In this document: positions 9,226 through 17,364 of the stretch, in pieces
Layout of the letters: each line of letters starts with the position of its first letter
Position numbering within the stretch: position 1 is the stretch's first letter
NCBI GenBank assembly: GCA_001404055.1
Contig: CXTY01000005.1
Span: 248,001 to 312,000 of the forward strand
Direction: 5' to 3'
Length of the DNA stretch: 64,000 nt
Origin: Roseibium album
GTDB lineage: Bacteria > Pseudomonadota > Alphaproteobacteria > Rhizobiales > Stappiaceae
Notes under the pieces: model-generated
What the model saw: the letters and a program-made list of their open reading frames with translations, nothing else
Told to the model about the DNA's origin: nothing
Database searches by the model: none
Position numbers and translations under genes: made by a program

Positions 9226-10619
9226 CCGTCAAAACTGATCAACCCCTTGTTCTGATTGTCGACGACGACCCGTCTATGCGCGCGGCACTGCGCCAATGGA
9301 TCAGGCTGGCCGGGTTCGATACGCACGAAGTGGCCACCACCGATCAGGCGATGGGCAAGCTCAAGGCGGATTTTGACGGCTGCGTGGTTTCAGATGTGAT
9401 GCTGGAGAATGAAGACGGGCTGGACCTGCTGCGCCGGATTGGCAACCTTGATGGTGAACTTCCTGTTGTCCTGATCACCGGTCACGGCGATGTACCGATG
9501 GCCGTGGAAGCAATGCGCTCTGGTGCCTATGATTTCGTTGAAAAACCTTTCGACCCGGATCATATCGCTGAAGTCGTTCGAAGGGCGTGCGACAAACGCT
9601 CGCTTGTTCTTGAAAACCGGGCTCTGAAAACGCAGCTGGCCGACAGTGCTAGTCTTGAAAGCAGGCTGATCGGAAACAGTCCGGCAATGCAAACGCTTCG
9701 CCAGCAGATACTCCATTTTGCACGAACTGATGCGTCAGTCCTGATCACGGGAGAAACGGGCACAGGCAAGGAAGTCATTGCACAGGCGCTACACGACTTC
9801 AGCCCGCGCAAAGGCGGCCCATTCACCGCGATCAATGCAGCTGCGCTACCCGAAACCATGGTGGAAGCTGAACTGTTCGGTCACGAGGCAGGCGCCTTTA
9901 CCGGTGCCGACCGGCAGCGTACCGGCAGGATGGAAGCTGCGAGCGGAGGTGTTCTGTTTTTCGATGAAATTGTCTCCATGCCTCTTAGTCTCCAACCGAA
10001 ACTCTTGCGCGTGTTGCAGGAAAAGAAAGTAGACAGGATTGGCGGGACCAAACCGGTTGAAGTCGATATTCGGCTGATCAGCGCAGCCAACATGGATCCC
10101 AGGGAGGCCGTTAAATCCGGCCGTCTGCGGGAAGATCTGCTTTTCCGTTTGAATACCATCGAGCTAACCGTGCCGCCCTTGCGTGAACGTGGCCGCGATA
10201 GTCTTCTGCTGTTTGACACGTTCTTGAACCGGTTCGCTGCACATTACGGTCTGGAAGCTGCGAAAACCTCTGCTCAGGACGAGGCGTTTCTTCAAACATA
10301 TGCCTGGCCTGGCAATGTGCGGGAGTTGCGCAATGCTGCTGAACGTTTTGTGCTCAATGCAGGCGTTAGCGTTCAACCGCTTGAAGCGTTGGTGACCGGG
10401 CGCCAGAATGAAGTTGCGACTGCAGCCGAAGGCGGATTGAAGGAGTTGATGGATACCTATGAGCGCAACCTGATAGAGAGCGCATTGCGGCGTCACAGCG
10501 GTCGGGTGGCGGATGTCATGCGCGAACTGAACCTGCCACGTCGAACCCTGAACGAAAAGATGGCGCGTCATGGATTGAGCCGGGATCCTTCGGGACAAAC
10601 CAATACCGTGGACGCCTGA
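9222..10619 (+). CDS. dctD: DctD-type sigma-54-dependent response regulator
   Basis: The 465-residue protein has a receiver domain with VDDD at residues 13-16 and the likely phospho-acceptor Asp58 in VSDVM. The AAA+ domain has Walker A GETGTGKE and the sigma-54 contact loop GAFTGAD. A Fis-type C-terminal helix-turn-helix is at VADVMRELNLPRRTL. It overlaps dctB by four bases. The known family role is activation of sigma-54 promoters of dicarboxylate transport genes. Here a sigma-54 promoter with an upstream palindrome lies in the next intergenic region, directly before dctP, which fits this regulator as activator. Confidence 0.9.
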   Translation: MTVKTDQPLVLIVDDDPSMRAALRQWIRLAGFDTHEVATTDQAMGKLKADFDGCVVSDVMLENEDGLDLLRRIGNLDGELPVVLITGHGDVPMAVEAMRSGAYDFVEKPFDPDHIAEVVRRACDKRSLVLENRALKTQLADSASLESRLIGNSPAMQTLRQQILHFARTDASVLITGETGTGKEVIAQALHDFSPRKGGPFTAINAAALPETMVEAELFGHEAGAFTGADRQRTGRMEAASGGVLFFDEIVSMPLSLQPKLLRVLQEKKVDRIGGTKPVEVDIRLISAANMDPREAVKSGRLREDLLFRLNTIELTVPPLRERGRDSLLLFDTFLNRFAAHYGLEAAKTSAQDEAFLQTYAWPGNVRELRNAAERFVLNAGVSVQPLEALVTGRQNEVATAAEGGLKELMDTYERNLIESALRRHSGRVADVMRELNLPRRTLNEKMARHGLSRDPSGQTNTVDA

Positions 10620-10631
10620 TTAGAAAAGAAT

Positions 10632-10658
10632 TCGGCGAAAATCCGCCGACCGTTTCTC
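10632..10658 (+). terminator. Possible weak terminator after dctD
   Basis: Arms TCGGCG (10632-10637) and CGCCGA (10644-10649) enclose a six-base loop and are followed by CCGTTTCTCTT. The stem is short and the T-tract interrupted, so this is only a candidate end for dctBD transcripts. Confidence 0.35.
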
Positions 10659-10662
10659 TTCG

Positions 10663-10680
10663 TCGGCAAGATCTTGCCGA
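10663..10680. promoter_or_regulatory. Perfect 18-bp palindrome, candidate DctD enhancer site
   Basis: TCGGCAAGATCTTGCCGA is an uninterrupted perfect palindrome, followed at once by a second one (GCTGCA-C-TGCAGC, 10681-10693). It lies about 100 bases upstream of the sigma-54 promoter at 10755-10771, the usual distance for an activator of the NtrC/DctD class. Binding by the adjacent DctD is an inference. Confidence 0.55.
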
Positions 10681-10754
10681 GCTGCACTGCAGCAATCGAA
10701 ATCACGCACGCGAAAAACCGCAAAAATCTGGGACTAAGGTGTTGTCAAGCCAAG

Positions 10755-10771
10755 CTGGCACGGGTCATGCT
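10755..10771 (+). promoter_or_regulatory. Sigma-54 promoter of dctPQM
   Basis: CTGGCACGGGTCATGCT matches the -24/-12 consensus (TGGCACG-N4-TTGC) with one change in the -12 box. The GG (10757-10758) and GC (10769-10770) are exactly 12 bases apart. Predicted start of transcription is near 10782, leaving a leader of about 80 bases before dctP. Confidence 0.8.
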
Positions 10772-10863
10772 TAGGGTTCAACGACTTGGTTCGGGCTTGC
10801 GTCGCGGAAAGCGATCTGGCTGAGTGGCCAAGGAATTGAGCTTATATAATCTGGGAGGATTTC

Positions 10864-11880
10864 ATGCTCTTTTCACTCAAGTCGGCAACCGCTGTATCCG
10901 CGGCTGCACTATCTCTTGTATTTGCTACCGAAACTTTTGCTGCTGATGTGACCTGGAACGTTTCCCTCTGGGGCAAGCGCCGGGCATTTACCGAACACGT
11001 TGAAAAGCTGGCTGAAGAAGTGGCCGCCAAGACCGACGGCAAATTTGAAATCAAATTGCATTACGGTGGAGCACTTTCCAAGTCCCGTGAAAACCTAGAT
11101 GGTATTTCCTTTGGTGCATTCGAGATGGCGCAATTCTGTGCGTCCTACCATGCAGACAAGAATCCCACACTGACGGTTCTGGAATTGCCGTTCCTCGGCG
11201 TAGATAGCCTGGAAACCGAAGTGAAGGTTTCCAAAGCTCTTTACGATCATCCAGCTGTTCAAAAGGACCTCGGCCGCTGGAACGCAAAACTGCTGATGCC
11301 GTCTCCAATGCCGCAGTACAATTTTGCAGGTAAAGGTGACGCGCCGAAGTCGATCGCTGATTTCGACGGCATGCGGGTGCGTGCTCTTGGTGGTCTCGGC
11401 AAGCTGATGGACGCCGTCGGCGCCGTCCCGACGTCGGTGACTGCTTCTGAAACATATCAGGCAATCGACAGTGGCACGGTTCAGGCAGCTGGTTTCGCAC
11501 CGCATGCTCACCTTGCTTTCAAAGTGATTGAAGTCGCCGACTGGTGGACAAAGAACCTCAACCCGGGCACCGTGCACTGCCCGATCGTCGTCAACACAGA
11601 CGCTTACGCTGCACTTCCGGATGACTTCAAGGCAGCTCTTGATGCGTCTGTTGACCCGGCACTTGCTCACTACCTGGCGACATATGCAAAGGTATACGAC
11701 AAGTGGTGGCCGGAGCTTGACGACCGCGGCATAGCTCAAGTCGAGTTCACCGCTGAGGAACTGGCAGACTTTGAAGCCAAAGCCGGCCCGATCCACGCAG
11801 CGTGGATTGAAGAGCAGACTGCAAATGGCCTGCCTGCTCAGGAACTGCTGGACATGGTCAAGAAGACCATCGCCGAATAA
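10864..11880 (+). CDS. dctP: TRAP transporter solute-binding protein
   Basis: The 338-residue periplasmic protein has a Sec signal peptide (about 1-26, ending TFAADV). It shows the DctP fold signature around GMRVRALGG, which contains the conserved arginine that pairs with a substrate carboxylate. The start follows a good ribosome site (GGGAGG, 5 bases before ATG). The protein captures the ligand for the DctQM membrane complex. The adjacent DctBD pair suggests a dicarboxylate or similar organic acid, but the sequence differs from classical malate/succinate DctP and the ligand cannot be named. An inverted repeat after the stop may raise its level relative to dctQM. Confidence 0.9.
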   Translation: MLFSLKSATAVSAAALSLVFATETFAADVTWNVSLWGKRRAFTEHVEKLAEEVAAKTDGKFEIKLHYGGALSKSRENLDGISFGAFEMAQFCASYHADKNPTLTVLELPFLGVDSLETEVKVSKALYDHPAVQKDLGRWNAKLLMPSPMPQYNFAGKGDAPKSIADFDGMRVRALGGLGKLMDAVGAVPTSVTASETYQAIDSGTVQAAGFAPHAHLAFKVIEVADWWTKNLNPGTVHCPIVVNTDAYAALPDDFKAALDASVDPALAHYLATYAKVYDKWWPELDDRGIAQVEFTAEELADFEAKAGPIHAAWIEEQTANGLPAQELLDMVKKTIAE

Positions 11881-11906
11881 GCCCCAGAAACTGGCTTGAC
11901 CTTACC

Positions 11907-11947
11907 GCTTTCTGGCGCTTGACCTGTTGATTACGGTGCCAGAAAGC
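11907..11947 (+). other. Intercistronic stem-loop between dctP and dctQ
   Basis: GCTTTCTGGC (11907-11916) and GCCAGAAAGC (11938-11947) are perfect inverted arms, extendable with a G-U pair. No T-tract follows, so it is better read as an mRNA-stabilising or partial-attenuation hairpin than a full terminator. TRAP operons need more binding protein than permease, which fits. Confidence 0.6.
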
Positions 11948-11967
11948 CCTGCTCGGGGCTGAAACTC

Positions 11968-12612
11968 ATGATGACTACTGATCCCGGTGGACGTTCCGGT
12001 TCGGAACGCCCAACCACTTATATCCAATTCGACGGCTGGCTCGCCCACGTCGAAAACGCCTTCAACCTATTTGCGGCCTTTTCCATTCTGACACTGATGC
12101 TTCTGGCTGTTGCACAGGTTCTCGGTCGTTTCTTCTTCAACACGCCTATTCCGGGTTTCATCGACATCACGGAACAGGCCATGGCGATCTTCGCTTTCGC
12201 CGGTGTCGCTTATTGCCAGCGGGTTGGTGGCCATATCCGGATGGAAATCGTGCTTGGAAAGCTGAGTGGCCGGCCTCTGTACATTTTGGAGATGTTCGGA
12301 GTGATTTTGATCGCCTTCACGATCGCATTGCTCATCTGGGGGTCCTGGTATCACTTCGACAGGTCCTGGACCATCGGCGACAGCACAATTGATATCCGCC
12401 TGCCGACCTGGCCGTCCAAGTTGATTATTCCCGTGGCGCTGAGCCTCCTGTTTTTGCGGTTGTTGATGCAGATCTATGGCTATGCACGCCTTGTTGCAGA
12501 TCCATCGCGACAACCGATAGCCGTTCCGGTTCTGGAAGATGTGGAAGAAGTCGCCCAGCATGAAATTGAAGAAGCCTTTGGCGAAGAGACTGTTGAAGGA
12601 GGCTCCAAATGA
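11968..12612 (+). CDS. dctQ: TRAP transporter small permease
   Basis: The 214-residue integral membrane protein has about four helices. The DctQ pattern is present in the first helices (FSILTLMLLAVAQVLGRFFF) and in the EQAMAIFAFAGVAYCQR region. It has a soluble acidic C-terminal tail of about 35 residues rich in Glu. It pairs with DctM to form the sodium-driven TRAP translocator. Its stop overlaps the dctM start by four bases (ATGA). An N-terminal extension of about 20 polar residues precedes the first helix. The ATGATG start lacks a strong ribosome site, consistent with lower expression than dctP. Confidence 0.88.
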   Translation: MMTTDPGGRSGSERPTTYIQFDGWLAHVENAFNLFAAFSILTLMLLAVAQVLGRFFFNTPIPGFIDITEQAMAIFAFAGVAYCQRVGGHIRMEIVLGKLSGRPLYILEMFGVILIAFTIALLIWGSWYHFDRSWTIGDSTIDIRLPTWPSKLIIPVALSLLFLRLLMQIYGYARLVADPSRQPIAVPVLEDVEEVAQHEIEEAFGEETVEGGSK

Positions 12613-13979
12613 CGCCGTTTGATGTTGGCCTTCTGATGACAGGCGTCTTGCTTGTTCTTGTCGTCCTTGGTGTCAGGGTTGCCTTTGCGGCCGCCTTCAC
12701 TGGCCTTGTCGGCCTGATCATCCATTTCTCGATGAAGATGGGATTTGAACGTGGATTTTTCGTTGCCCTGAAAATGGCCGGAACAATTCCACATTCCAAG
12801 TCCGTTACCTACGCACTGTCGGTTCTTCCGACCTTCATCCTGATTGGTTTTCTGGCGTTTTATGCCGGTTTCACAAAACAGCTTTTCGAAGCTGCAAAAC
12901 GCTGGCTTGGCTGGATGCCGGGCGGAATGGCAGTTGGAACGGTGTTCTCAACGGCTGGTTTTGCTGCCGTATCCGGCGCGTCCGTAGCAACAGCTGCAGT
13001 CTTTGCGCGTGTCGCAATTCCGGAGATGTTGGCTGCAGGTTATTCCAAGCGGCTTTCTGCGGCAGTCGTGGCTGCTGGTGGCACGCTCGCTTCACTGATC
13101 CCACCTTCCGCCATCCTGGTTATTTACGCCATTCTCGTGGAACAGTCGGTCGGCAAGTTGCTGATTGCCGGTTTTCTGCCAGGCGTTTTTTCCGCATTAA
13201 TCTACGTTGGCATCATTGTCGCGGTATCGGCCTGGCGTGGGGACGCCCCGCCCGTCAGGGGATTTACCTGGGCAGAACGTTTTGAGAGTGTGCCCGGCAC
13301 ATTGCCAATCATTGCGGTCGTTGCGATTATCTTCTGCTCCTTCTTCTTCGGTCTTGCAACGCCAACCGAGGCTGGCTCGCTAGGAGCGTTTGTCGTTCTC
13401 ATCGTGGCCTTTGCCAAGGGTATGAAGGCCAAACAGCTTGGTCAGGCTCTGCATGAAACGGCAAAACTCACGGTGATGATCTTCACGCTGATCTGGGGCG
13501 TGCTTCTCTATGTGCGTTTCCTTGGTTTTGCTGGTCTACCGGACGCCTTCCGGGATTTTATAGTCGGACTGGAGTTTTCACCCTGGATCGTCATGATCTG
13601 CATTCTATTGGCCTACGCTGTGCTCGGCATGTTCATGGATGCAATCGGCATGCTGATCCTGACGCTGCCCGTGGTCTATCCAGCGGTCATTGCGCTCAAT
13701 GGCGGTGAGGGGGTCTCGGCAGCCGACAGTGCCTTTGGCATGTCGGGTGAAGCTTGTGCGATCTGGTTCGGGATACTGGTGGTCAAGATGGCGGAGCTCT
13801 GTCTGATTACACCGCCGATTGGGCTCAACTGTTTCGTGGTCTCGGGCGTTCGCCCCGATATCCCGGTTCAGGAGGTTTTCCGGGGATGTGTGCCATTCTT
13901 TGTGGCAGACGTCCTGACGATTGCCGGTCTGCTTGCCTTCCCGTCCATCATCACGATCCTTCCATCGTTGATGGGATAA
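12609..13979 (+). CDS. dctM: TRAP transporter large permease
   Basis: The 456-residue, highly hydrophobic protein has about 11-12 membrane helices. DctM features include the LPTFILIGFLAFYAG segment, GTLASLIPPSAILVIYAILV and the C-terminal LITPPIGLNCFVV motif. The family forms the ion-coupled translocation channel and receives ligand from DctP with DctQ as partner. It is the last gene of the dctPQM operon; a strong hairpin terminator follows 28 bases later. Residues 365-385 form a loop near EGVSAADSAFGM that is less hydrophobic than the rest. Confidence 0.9.
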   Translation: MTPFDVGLLMTGVLLVLVVLGVRVAFAAAFTGLVGLIIHFSMKMGFERGFFVALKMAGTIPHSKSVTYALSVLPTFILIGFLAFYAGFTKQLFEAAKRWLGWMPGGMAVGTVFSTAGFAAVSGASVATAAVFARVAIPEMLAAGYSKRLSAAVVAAGGTLASLIPPSAILVIYAILVEQSVGKLLIAGFLPGVFSALIYVGIIVAVSAWRGDAPPVRGFTWAERFESVPGTLPIIAVVAIIFCSFFFGLATPTEAGSLGAFVVLIVAFAKGMKAKQLGQALHETAKLTVMIFTLIWGVLLYVRFLGFAGLPDAFRDFIVGLEFSPWIVMICILLAYAVLGMFMDAIGMLILTLPVVYPAVIALNGGEGVSAADSAFGMSGEACAIWFGILVVKMAELCLITPPIGLNCFVVSGVRPDIPVQEVFRGCVPFFVADVLTIAGLLAFPSIITILPSLMG

Positions 13980-14006
13980 GGGTCAAAGGCAATTTGTAAA
14001 CAAACA

Positions 14007-14038
14007 ACGCCGCCGGAGTTTTCCGGCGGCGTTTTTAT
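14007..14038 (+). terminator. Strong terminator of dctPQM
   Basis: Perfect 11-bp arms ACGCCGCCGGA (14007-14017) and TCCGGCGGCGT (14022-14032) with a 4-base loop, followed by TTTTTATT. A textbook intrinsic terminator on the plus strand. Confidence 0.95.
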
Positions 14039-14108
14039 TAGCCAATCCACTCAGTAGCATTGCTTTACGCGTGATTTGATAACGCCATTGGTCTGTTCTC
14101 GCGGCGGT

Positions 14109-14123
14109 GGGTCCTGACCCTAG
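14109..14123. mobile_element. Solo end of the IS5/MITE-type element seen at 21578-21839
   Basis: The 13 bases GTCCTGACCCTAG (14111-14123) equal the right terminus plus CTAG target of the MITE at 21.6 kb. No second end or element body is nearby. The CTAG also supplies the stop codon of the neighbouring DUF805 gene. Either a relic after deletion or an end-derived scar. Confidence 0.5.
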
Positions 14124-14707
14124 TCAAACACCCCCACACGACTGTCTACGGTGTCGAAGCGGTTGGGGCCTCGTGTACCCGCGCAAAACAAATTTGCGAG
14201 GGATTGGAAAAAACAAATCAACACTCCAAATATTGGAATGAACCAAGCCAGGAGCCAGAAACCGGACACGTCCCGATCGTGAAATCGCCGTATCAGCAGG
14301 GAAATGTTCGAAACGGACGGTAGAAGCAGCAGCATGAACAAATTCATAAAGTGGTCTCCTGCAATCAATTCACGAGCCGCGACTTCCGAGTTAGCCCAGT
14401 TTAAGTCGAGCTGACTGAAATAAATTACGAAGATCGAGATTTGAATAATCGAATTGAATAGTCCCAGAACCAGGTAGCCCAGCCTGTTTATGCGGCCCTC
14501 AAAACTGAAAAACAGCACCACGATTGACCATAAAACGTTTCCGAACGAGAAGTCGGGGGCATCATCGAGTGAGGTCGGACTATTGCCAGCCATTGCGTAG
14601 CCGGGTATCGCGCTTGCTGGCGAATATTGTGGCTGCTGGAAACCACTTTGCTGCCCGGCATATTGGTCCGAACCTCTTTTCCCAAATTGCTTGCGATGCG
14701 TTGTCAT
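14120..14707 (-). CDS. DUF805 family membrane protein
   Basis: The 195-residue protein starts at the ATG at 14707, which has GAAGGAGG six bases upstream; a TTG/ATG further upstream is less likely. The first 70 residues are hydrophilic and rich in Gly, Gln and Tyr. The DUF805 domain follows, with FSFEGRINRLGYLVLGL, LLPSVSNISLLIRRFHDRD (typical RRxHD motif) and about four membrane helices. DUF805 proteins are small inner-membrane proteins of unknown function. The stop codon TAG is part of a CTAG that abuts a solo transposon end (14111-14123), so the annotated C-terminus may have been shaped by an insertion event. Confidence 0.85.
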   Translation of the reverse strand: MTTHRKQFGKRGSDQYAGQQSGFQQPQYSPASAIPGYAMAGNSPTSLDDAPDFSFGNVLWSIVVLFFSFEGRINRLGYLVLGLFNSIIQISIFVIYFSQLDLNWANSEVAARELIAGDHFMNLFMLLLLPSVSNISLLIRRFHDRDVSGFWLLAWFIPIFGVLICFFQSLANLFCAGTRGPNRFDTVDSRVGVFD

Positions 14708-14818
14708 CAACGCCTCCTTCAAAAAATCAAAATGATCCAATGGAGGTAGAATGCGCAGGACAACCTAAGATTGAAGTGAATTGAAAAGGTCAAACTTTAA
14801 TAGATGGTTTTTCAAGTG

Positions 14819-16387
14819 CTAAAACAAGTTGCCCTGGTCCACGGGAGTTGTTTTTGCGGTTCCAGTTTTCCTGGATTTTGGTTTTTTGGGCTTTGGAGCT
14901 GCACTGTCGCTCATGGCAACGGCATCAATGGATCCGTCAGCGAGTTCGATGGACAGCGCCGTACCTGAGGCAACCGACGCGGCAGCCCGAACAGGTTGAC
15001 CGCTATCGTCCCTCACAACAGCATATCCGCGTGCCAGAACATCCTTGTAGGAAAGTGATTTCAGCAATTTCTGCAAGCCGTCGAGGCGCGCCTTTTCTTG
15101 GCTGACGCGTGATAAATAGGCCCGATCCAACCGGTCGGCGAGACCGCTCAAGCGTTCCTTGCCTAGGGTTGTCTGCTGGGAAAGGCGAGCCGGCGTCAAT
15201 CGCGCTGCTATTGCCGAATAAGCTTGGCGCTTCTGGGACACGGCAACAAGCAAGGCGCGTTGCTGCCGATCACTGATCTGCACGAGATCCTGCCGGGCCT
15301 TTGAGCTAAGACGAGTCAGGAGGATCGGTGACAGGCGTCCGGATGCATTCTGGAAAGACGTCCGGTGATGTTTGGTGTTGACGATCAGCCCGCGTTCCAG
15401 GCTGCTTGCTGCCGTGTCAAAGCGCTGTCGCGGCAGGGCAAGGAGATCGCGGGGTGCAGGCAGAGCCGCACTGGCGGCCCGAAGCTCGGTGCGCCGTGTG
15501 GTGACAAAACGAACCAGACCGGAATTGAGCCGCCGTGCCCGGTCATCGATCATTGACATCAGTTCGGCTTTGACCGGCACGGCGATTTCCGCCGCCCCGG
15601 TCGGCGTTGGCGCTCTGTGGTCGGCAGCAAGATCAATCAGCGTCCAGTCGGTCTCGTGACCAACAGCGGATATTAGCGGGATCTGGCTGTCGGCGGCAGC
15701 CCGAACAACGGTTTCCTCGTTGAAACCCCAAAGATCCTCGATGCTGCCTCCGCCACGAGCGACAATCAGCAAATCCGGGCGCGGGATGGGTCCGTTCGGG
15801 TCAAGCGCATTGAAACCCTTGATGCCATTTGCGACTTCTGCGCCCGAGGTCTCTCCCTGCACGCGAACAGGCCAGACCAGAACGTGCAATGGAAAGCGAT
15901 CCGATATCCGGTGCAGAATGTCGCGAATGACAGCACCGGTCGGTGACGTGACAACGCCAATGACCTTGGGAAGCGGTGGAAGAAGTTGTTTGCGCTCTTC
16001 GGCAAACAGTCCTTCGGCTGCAAGCTTCTTCTTGCGCTCTTCAAGCAATGCCATCAGCGCACCGGCGCCTGCCGGTTCCAGAGCGTCAATGACCATCTGA
16101 TATTTGGACTGTCCCGGGAAAGTTGTGATCTTTCCCGTGGCGATCACTTCCAGGCCCTGTTCCGGCTGGATCTTCAACTTGGATGCCACACCGCGCCAGA
16201 TGACACCGGAAAGCACCGAGCGGTCGTCTTTCAGATCCAGATAGATGTGCCCGGATCCGGGCCGGGAGATGCGTCCCAGCTCACCGCGTACCCGCACATA
16301 GCCGAAGGTATCTTCCATCGTGCGCTTGATGGAAAACGAGATTTCGGAAACGGAGAATTCGGCGACGTTGGACGGGGTTTCGCTCAA
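14819..16387 (-). CDS. xseA: Exodeoxyribonuclease VII large subunit
   Basis: The 522-residue protein starts at TTG, with AGAGGA upstream. It has an N-terminal OB-fold (about 10-105) containing [19 protein letters not shown]. The catalytic domain includes [17 protein letters not shown] and the [16 protein letters not shown] segment, typical of XseA. A long coiled-coil region and the C-terminal ARGYAVV motif follow. With XseB, which is not in this window, it degrades single-stranded DNA in both directions in mismatch repair and recombination. The Lys/Pro-rich C-terminal tail ([12 protein letters not shown]) is lineage-specific. Confidence 0.95.
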   Translation of the reverse strand: MSETPSNVAEFSVSEISFSIKRTMEDTFGYVRVRGELGRISRPGSGHIYLDLKDDRSVLSGVIWRGVASKLKIQPEQGLEVIATGKITTFPGQSKYQMVIDALEPAGAGALMALLEERKKKLAAEGLFAEERKQLLPPLPKVIGVVTSPTGAVIRDILHRISDRFPLHVLVWPVRVQGETSGAEVANGIKGFNALDPNGPIPRPDLLIVARGGGSIEDLWGFNEETVVRAAADSQIPLISAVGHETDWTLIDLAADHRAPTPTGAAEIAVPVKAELMSMIDDRARRLNSGLVRFVTTRRTELRAASAALPAPRDLLALPRQRFDTAASSLERGLIVNTKHHRTSFQNASGRLSPILLTRLSSKARQDLVQISDRQQRALLVAVSQKRQAYSAIAARLTPARLSQQTTLGKERLSGLADRLDRAYLSRVSQEKARLDGLQKLLKSLSYKDVLARGYAVVRDDSGQPVRAAASVASGTALSIELADGSIDAVAMSDSAAPKPKKPKSRKTGTAKTTPVDQGNLF

Positions 16388-16601
16388 TTAGGTGATTCCT
16401 CTGAATTCACTCGAAGGTGGCCGGTTGCATGGCCGGGGTCAAGGAGCGTGAAGCGGGTTTAGTCATTTCAAAATCTTGAAAAAGCTACATCTGGGCTGAT
16501 CTGGCTGAAATTGTCATCGAGCCGCGCGAATGGTGTGAACTGTTTGCTCTACTTCGAGTTCCGCCTTGAAACCCACACATTCGAACGCCTACGTTTGAAG
16601 G

Positions 16602-17360
16602 ATGGGAAAGTACGAGTTCAAGATGCAAAGACTGTTTTTGCGGCATGTTCTTGCCGAAGGCGCACGGATCGAAGCAGACCGGGGGCAGGCGAATTATCTT
16701 TTGAATGTTCTTCGCCTCAAGGACAGCGACTACATTCTGGTGTTTAACGGCAGCGATGGTGAGTGGCTGGCAAAAATCTCCAGCAACGGTCGCAGGGATT
16801 GCACCCTTCTGGTGATGGAATGCACGCGCGAACAAACAGAACGCAATGATCTGATGTATCTGTTTGCACCTCTCAAGCACGCACGCCTCGATTATATGGT
16901 TCAGAAGGCGGTGGAAATGGGGGTTGGCAGCTTGAAGCCGGTCATGACCCAGCACACGCAGACCAGTCGCATCAATCTGGAACGGATGGAAGCAAATGTC
17001 ATCGAAGCCGCTGAGCAATGCGGTGTGCTTTCCGTTCCTGAAGTTCTCGCACCGCAGCCATTGAAGGACGTTCTTGACGTTTGGTCAGAAGCCCAGCATG
17101 GGCGTCGCTTGTTGTTCTGTGATGAAGCGGAAGGAAGCCACAACCCGCTTCTGACGCTTGCGCAGATGAAAGATGCCGGGCCGCCGCCCCTTGGTATTCT
17201 GATCGGTCCTGAAGGCGGATTTTCGGAAGAAGAGCGAGATCGCCTGCGCAGTCTGGATTTTGTCACGCCGATTCCACTCGGTCCACGTATCCTCAGGGCG
17301 GATACTGCAGCAGTTGCTGCACTGGCGATCCTTCAGGCAACTGTGGGCGACTGGAAATAA
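16602..17360 (+). CDS. rsmE: 16S rRNA (uracil1498-N3)-methyltransferase
   Basis: The 252-residue SPOUT-class methyltransferase has an N-terminal PUA-like domain (QRLFLRH to about 70). The C-terminal knot domain carries [12 protein letters not shown] and [11 protein letters not shown], the SAM-binding trefoil loops. It methylates U1498 in the decoding region of 16S rRNA. The start could be the internal ATG at 16623; the longer form is kept because a short basic or aromatic extension before MQRLF is common in alphaproteobacterial homologues. The cyclase gene begins 4 bases after its stop, so the two are probably cotranscribed. Confidence 0.92.
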   Translation: MGKYEFKMQRLFLRHVLAEGARIEADRGQANYLLNVLRLKDSDYILVFNGSDGEWLAKISSNGRRDCTLLVMECTREQTERNDLMYLFAPLKHARLDYMVQKAVEMGVGSLKPVMTQHTQTSRINLERMEANVIEAAEQCGVLSVPEVLAPQPLKDVLDVWSEAQHGRRLLFCDEAEGSHNPLLTLAQMKDAGPPPLGILIGPEGGFSEEERDRLRSLDFVTPIPLGPRILRADTAAVAALAILQATVGDWK

Positions 17361-17364
17361 GACC

